From Camarhynchus parvulus (taxonomy: Eukaryota; Chordata; Aves; Passeriformes; Thraupidae), in contig NC_044591.1 of the NCBI RefSeq assembly GCF_901933205.1, positions 3,693,501 through 3,757,500 on the forward strand: 64,000 nucleotides of DNA, written 5' to 3'. Within the stretch, counting starts at the first letter, position 1; every line of letters starts with the position of its first letter. A program made the translations under genes and the position numbers. Under the pieces are notes generated by a model, which ran no database searches, was not told the DNA's origin, and saw nothing but the letters and a program-made list of their open reading frames with translations. Below are positions 59,026 through 64,000 of the stretch, piece after piece.

Positions 59026-59413
59026 GTGCCAGAGGGCTGCAGGCAGTGAAAAAGCTTAAAATGATGTTCCTGATGAACTTTAATTTCTGAACTTTAATTT
59101 ATGAACTTTAATTCCTGAACTTTTATTTCTGATTCCATTCCAAGCACCCTGTGTGAGCACACCCATGGGAGGTGCTGCCGTTCACTGGGTCCACTCAACA
59201 TGCTAAGAAAAATTAGGAGAAACTCCTTGTTTCTGTGCCAGAGGACTGCAGGCAGTGAAAAAGCTCAAAATGATGTTCTTTAAAATGATGAACTTTAATT
59301 TCTGAACTTTAATTTCTGACTCCATTCCAAGCACCCTGTGTGAGCACACCCATGGGAGGTGCTGCCGTTCAGTGGATCCTCTCAACGTGCTAAGAAAAAT
59401 TAAGAGAAATTTT
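59026..59413. repeat. 209-bp direct duplication with inner 15-bp repeats
   Basis: GTGCCAGAGGGCTGCAGGCA begins at 59026 and its copy at 59235. Both contain CACCCATGGGAGGTGCTGCC and TGCTAAGAAAAATTA. Inside each, GAACTTTAATTTCT-type units are repeated: about four in copy 1 and two in copy 2. Confidence 0.93.
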
Positions 59414-60737
59414 TTGATTTTCACCCAATGCTTGTTGATGACCTTGAAATTTGCCACCTGCCACATCATCCAGCCTGGAGAAACCTGTCCCACCTGTGTG
59501 TTTGCTGGGGATGGAGGTGATTCCTGTAGCCTGGGACAGTGTTTGAACATCACCCAGCAGAGGAGCATCACAGCCTTTTTATCTAACGAGTGCTTCAACA
59601 ATATAAATATTTAAGTACAATAAACAATTATGATCAAGTTTCTTGGGTGACTGCACACAGCAAGTGAATTTTAAAATCATTTCCCATGGGTATTGAGTCT
59701 TCACATTCACTTTCTGTGGATGTTCATGCTAATAAAACTTCATTGCACAGAAAGAGAACACAAGAGGGATGCAAATATGACAAGGGCAAATTTGCTTAAG
59801 AGTTCAAATGAATATTCACCAACTTTTTATTATTTTTAAGTATTCATTCCTATTTGCTATAAAAAGATTATTTTATCTTTATTCTCCAAGCTCAGTGAAG
59901 CGTGTTTGAGGTGTAATATGTATTTTCTTGTACTAATGGAAAGATTTGTTACCAGCAAGTACAAAGTGCATCTAAAATGTGCTTTATCTTCAGGAAATGT
60001 CACTACTGAACCCACATGAGTTACCACTGTCCTGATTTACATCTCTATTTCAACACATCTTGCACCCTAAGGCTGGGATCTCCCTGGTTTTTCCTTCCTT
60101 TAAAGCTGCAGAAATCAGATCCAGATCCTGACACCATTCTTTTCCTCTGATTTTCCCTGCTAAACTTTCATCTCGTGCTGCCCTCAGTTAGGAGGATGCT
60201 GGGGATGTTTTTCCTTCACACAAACTCAGATCCCCTTTGGAAGGACTTGGGGGTCACCGTGGCTCAGTTTTGCCTGAGGCAGAGGGAGCAGAGTTTTGAC
60301 ATCTTCATTTGATTTCTGTCCTGGAATTGAAAGAGATGCAAATTAGCAATAATGAATATTTTCATTAAAAGTGTCTAGACAGTACATCTGAGAACAGGAT
60401 AATGATACTTCTGCTTTATAGAAAAAATTCTGAAGTAGACCCAGGATGATTTTTTTTTTTTTTTTTGGGTCAGAAAAGATAACATTTATTTTTTAAAAAA
60501 TGTAATTTAGTGTAAGTGAAATTAGGGTAATTGCTAATTATGTAAGTGCAAATGAGGCAGATCTTTATCTTGAGTCAAGCTGCACTGGTGCACATTATGA
60601 ACCGTTGCTTTCATGAGGTGGCAAAAAATATCAGCAAAACAGTCCTAAGTAATTTCTCATGTTTATCAAGAGCTTTTGGATAGTGGGGGGTATGAGGCAT
60701 GAGGGATGGAGCATCACCCCCTCTCATTGCAGGGGTT
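59414..60737. other. single-copy DNA, possible conserved elements
   Basis: No gene is recognised. Octamer cores ATGCAAAT occur at about 59769 and 60334. Sequence at 60320-60640 includes ATTGCTAATTATG and is repeat-free, apart from a T17 run at 60450-60466. Confidence 0.4.
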
Positions 60738-60945
60738 TTATCACAGAATGGTTTGGGCTAAAAGGGACCTTAAAGCTCATCCCATCCCACCCCTGCCATG
60801 GGCAGAAACACTTTTCACTGTCCCAGGATGCTCCAACCTGGCCTTGGGCACTGCCAGGGGTCCAGGGGCAGCCACAGCTGCTCTGGGCACCCTGTGCCAG
60901 GGTTTCACCACCCTCACAGCCAGAATTTCTCCTTAATACCTTCCA
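60738..60945 (-). mobile_element. CR1 LINE 3' end (minus)
   Basis: The inverted CR1 terminus: ACAGAATGGTTTGGGCTAAAAGGGACCTTAAAGCTCATCCC, then CCTGCCATGGGCAGAAACAC, then a CAACCTGGCCTTGGGCACTGCC block and a GCAGCCACAGCTGCTCTGGG block. Confidence 0.93.
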
Positions 60946-61689
60946 TATAGATTAGTATCTTTTCCTCTTTTCCATTTGTCTTCTGCTGTGTCAGAGAAGC
61001 TCCCCCCTCCAGCCCTGCATTCCCCACACCTCAGCTCCCATCTCCATCAGGTTTGAGGTTTTTCCAGGCTTATTGTCCCACCCTGGGCCTCCAGCACCAG
61101 GACAAACTGCACTTAACACCCAACAAAGCTTCATCCCAGGGTGTTCAATGGGAACAGGTTTTATTTTCCACGTGTACTGGAAGGAAGTTAATAATACAAA
61201 ACCCACCCTGGAGTCAAGTACTGCAGAATGAAGTCAGGAACCTCACAGGATAAACACATTATCCTCATACAAGCTGCAGTAAGTAGGTATTGGAAAAATT
61301 AAATGCACTTGAATGGCTTTGCAGATAGATCTCTGTCCTCATAAAACCCACTGACAGTGAGCAAACACAAGAGCTTGGCAGTTGTCCTGCTTGGTTTAAT
61401 TGCCTTTGGTGGGTTTTATATCCATCACCTTCTTAAAATCCCTATGTCAACAACCCTGGAAGCTTCTTGTCCTGAAGACTTTGGGGGTGATGGAGATGCT
61501 GGTACCCACAGAACCTCCTGCATCCACTGGAGCCTCCCAACATGCTTAGATTTTTCTAAGGAATCCATTCAGCTGTGCTTTAAAAAAAATAATATTAATT
61601 TAGCCCTTGGGAGAGGCTGAGGGGGGCATTTCATATCTGCCCTGGCTTTGTCTGAGATGTCTCAGAGTGATCCCTCTCTCCATCCTTCC
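60946..61689. other. single-copy DNA, no gene seen
   Basis: Nothing recognisable; an A run lies near 61580-61588. Confidence 0.4.
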
Positions 61690-61879
61690 CTGGGGTTGTG
61701 GACAGGCCCTGGCACAACTGTGGCTGCCCCTGGATCCCTGGAGGTGCCCAAGGCCGGGTTGGATGGGGCTTGGAGCACCCTGGGACAGTGAAAGATGTCC
61801 CTGCCATGGCAAATAAGCTTTAAGATGCCTTTAAAGGACTTTAAGGTCCCTCCAGTCCAAACCACTCTAATTCTACGAT
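61690..61879 (+). mobile_element. CR1 LINE 3' end (plus)
   Basis: Plus-strand CR1 with GTGGACAGGCCCTGGCACAA, GGCTGCCCCTGGATCCCTGG, TTGGATGGGGCTTGGAGCAC and a terminal CCAAACCACTCTAATTCTACGA. A short AGGACTTTAAG duplication occurs near the end. Confidence 0.92.
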
Positions 61880-62627
61880 AAGAAAATCAGCTTTCCCCTG
61901 ACTCCCTCCTGCTCCACCAAGCAATCATTTGAAGGCATCTCCATGTTCCCTGGAGAAAACTTCCCCACTTTCATGAAAAGCTATTAATATAAATAATATT
62001 AATAAGCCTCACCTGCATTAGCAGAAGATAATGCTCCAAGCCTTCTCTCTGAGAGGACTGAGCTCCTCCTGGCATTGCAGCTGGTGACCAGTGCAACCCT
62101 CTGGGAGCACAGATTGCTCCCAGCAGCAGCTGGAGGGACCTGGGGCTGCCTGTGGCAGCTCCCAGCTGATCAGTTCTACCATTTTTCTATCTACCATTAT
62201 TCCCCAAAGTGGAGGAAGTGATCAGGGAGCTGTGGCAGCCCGGATTCCCCTCCAGCCACGTTTGGGGAGCGCTGCTGCAGGCTGGGAGGTGGCTGGGATG
62301 GAGCCTGGCTCTGCATGGCCCTTCCCTGGGGCAAAAAAAGCAGAAAATGCAGCAGTAATGGGAACTATCTGAGATTATTTTAACTGTCAGATATCAGAAG
62401 CAAAGTAAAATGCCCAAATGAGTTGACAGCAGCTCAATTTGATCCCTGCCACGAACTGACTTAGAGCCCAAATTTTTCAGAGGCTGATAATCACCTTGGA
62501 ATTGATTTTGTACCGAGATACTTTATCACATGTATTTGGTGTGGTTTGATGGGGTTTTTTTGGAAGTAATCTATGTCAAAGTTAAACAGACTTTATTAGA
62601 AGACACATGTTCCCTGCCCTTCCCTGG
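61880..62627. other. single-copy DNA, no gene seen
   Basis: Nothing recognisable; short ATTAATATAAATAAT stretch near 61983-62003. Confidence 0.4.
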
Positions 62628-62761
62628 CTGGGTGTTCCTTTGGGCTGAATCATGGTGAGATGAAGGAACTGCTGGGTGTTCCTTTAGGGTAAATCATGGT
62701 GAGATGAAGGAACTGCTGGGTGTTCCTTTAGGGTAAAACACGGTGAGATGAAGGAATTGCT
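62628..62761. repeat. 44-bp tandem triplicate
   Basis: CTGGGTGTTCCTTT begins at 62628, 62672 and 62716, an exact 44-bp period. Units also contain CATGGTGAGATGAAGGAACTG; the third has ACACGGTGAGATGAAGGAAT. Confidence 0.96.
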
Positions 62762-63270
62762 CCTGATTTAAGTGGAAAGCCTCACTCTGTTTCAGGGTTG
62801 CAGGTGCCCTCTGCCTTGGTCACACCCTGCTCCAGCCCAGCTGCTCCTCAGTTTCCCCATCTCAGAAATGACACCTGCAGTGTCCTCCTGCCTAACCCAA
62901 AAAGAAGAACTCTTGTGAATTATCTGATGTAGGGGGATTTCTCTCACTGCTGGAAAAGTGCTATTTTTCTCAGGGTAGCCAACCTGTGGTACAAACCCTT
63001 AAAGAAATGCACATCAGTACACTCCAAGCCCCAAATTCACAGAATCAAGGGATCCATACTGACACCTTAAGACATGACTCTAATTAAAGTAACATGTAGA
63101 TGTAGAAATCTAATGCCAAAATTTCAGCTGCCTTCTCAATGCTGAAATTTTATCTGGGTGTATTTTTAGGTCTTTCACAGGTTAGTGGGGAATGTAATTA
63201 TAGGTTTGTATGCAATACAGGATTAGTCCACCCTGCTGGTTGCATTTTGGATAAAACCAGGGAAAATGGA
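62762..63270. other. single-copy DNA, no gene seen
   Basis: Nothing recognisable before the G run. Confidence 0.4.
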
Positions 63271-63299
63271 GGGGGGGGGGGGCAGGGGAGGGGAAGGCC
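63271..63299 (+). repeat. G-run with G-quadruplex potential
   Basis: Twelve consecutive G (63271-63282) are followed by CA, GGGG, A, GGGG, AA and GG. Four G-tracts of at least three bases with short loops fit the standard G-quadruplex pattern on the plus strand. Confidence 0.9.
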
Positions 63300-63735
63300 A
63301 TTTTTATTGTTCCACACTCCCAGCACATTCTTGTGAAAATATTGTGAAAGAGAGTGGTCCCCAAACCAGGTGTGACCCAGGGATGGTGCCACTGACACAA
63401 CAAGGGAGTGTGATGGCACTTAGAGCAGAACCTGTGTTCTTTCACCTGAAAGAAAAGGGAAGGACTAAATTAAATTTCACTTTTGTCTGGATTGGGCTGG
63501 TTTGTCCCTGAAACGCCCGTGGGAATTTTGTGGATGCTCATGTGCTCCCTGCCTGCTGGGTGCCAATGGGGGACAGTGTGCTGTGCATGGTAAAACCCCT
63601 CTCTGTTACAATCTGGAGTTCTCCATTCCTGAATTAATTCTAGGATTATTTCAGACGCTGAACCACCCTTGAGGTCTTGTCTTTCAGTTACTTGACAAAT
63701 ATTGCAATTTAAAAAAATTACATTTTCTCTGATGC
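63300..63735. other. single-copy DNA, no gene seen
   Basis: Nothing recognisable before the LTR. Confidence 0.4.
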
Positions 63736-64000
63736 TATTGTATTTGCAGGGTGCCCCACCAATGGAAGGAATGATAGATCTGACTCCATGTTCTCAGAAG
63801 GCTAATTTATTATTTTAAGATACTACATTATATTAAAGAATACTATACTAAACTATACTAAAGAATACAGAAAGGATACTTACAGAAGGCTAAAAAGATA
63901 ATAATGAAAACTTGTGACTCTTTCCAGAGTCCTGACACAGCTTGGCCCTGATTGGCCAATGAGTGAAAACAACTCACCCAATGAAACAATCACCCGTGGG
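63736..64000 (+). mobile_element. LTR, family 1 subfamily A, copy 8 (cut by window end)
   Basis: Begins TATTGTATTTGCAGGGTGCCCC and follows copies 1, 2 and 7 closely: ATGTTCTCAGAAGGCTAATT, GAATACAGAAAGGATACTTA, CTTGGCCCTGATTGGCCAAT. The window ends before the 3' end, so it may be a solo LTR or the 5' LTR of a longer provirus. The 5' dinucleotide is TA, as in copies 2 and 5. Confidence 0.88.

Noticed and set aside
1..64000. CRISPR arrays, tRNA or rRNA genes, operons and defence systems
   Set aside because: No regular spacer array, tRNA promoter box pair or rRNA sequence was seen, and the genome type is vertebrate.

Overview
The window looks like intergenic or intronic DNA from a bird, most likely a songbird (passerine). 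The main reason is repeat content. About a dozen fragments of the CR1 non-LTR retrotransposon are present, with the usual 5' truncation and a 3' end near ATTCTATGATTC. There are also several young-looking solo LTRs of endogenous retroviruses. The rest is moderately AT-rich single-copy DNA with few CpGs. There is no bacterial gene organisation, operon, CRISPR array, tRNA or rRNA that I could see. The open frames are short, overlapping and mostly explained by repeats, and I found no intact protein-coding gene. One coding-like stretch on the minus strand (1704-2066) is the only frame I would test as a possible exon or gene relic.

The most abundant recognisable element is a solo-LTR family about 410-535 bp long. 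Copies lie at 428-849 (+), 3566-3974 (-), 20453-20987 (+), 26056-26537 (+), 30850-31302 (+), 33827-34202 (+) and 63736-64000 (+, cut by the window edge), with a diverged relative at about 23460-23813 (-). Four copies have perfect 6-bp target-site duplications. They fall into two subfamilies. Subfamily B (20453, 26056, 30850) carries a pentanucleotide microsatellite at the same internal position in every copy; subfamily A does not. A second LTR family occurs twice (17153-17764 and 50698-51245); one copy carries a nearly perfect 37-bp-arm hairpin that the other lacks. A third LTR (about 47072-47858, minus) has its TATA/polyadenylation module in three tandem copies. CCAAT/TATA-rich DNA at 22840-23460 is probably a further LTR.

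Other structures follow from left to right: a minisatellite with a two-step higher-order period (14715-14968); two (CCCAT)n arrays (24996-25084, 34278-34361); a 53-bp alternating purine-pyrimidine tract (29715-29767); a CpG cluster (38315-38364) beside a mosaic segmental duplication (38604-39352) that contains a strong splice-site pair; a 69-bp AT-rich tandem repeat (46192-46350); an A/C-only tract of about 295 bp (54956-55250); a three-copy array of a roughly 330-bp unit (56112-57110); a 209-bp duplication (59026-59413); a 44-bp triplicate (62628-62761); and a G-run G-quadruplex motif (63271-63299).

Between these lie long single-copy stretches. Several have the look of conserved non-coding elements (AT-rich, homeodomain and octamer cores, no repeats), but this cannot be shown from one sequence. 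I did not find a convincing new molecular system. The most unusual observations concern how these LTRs and tandem repeats have rearranged.
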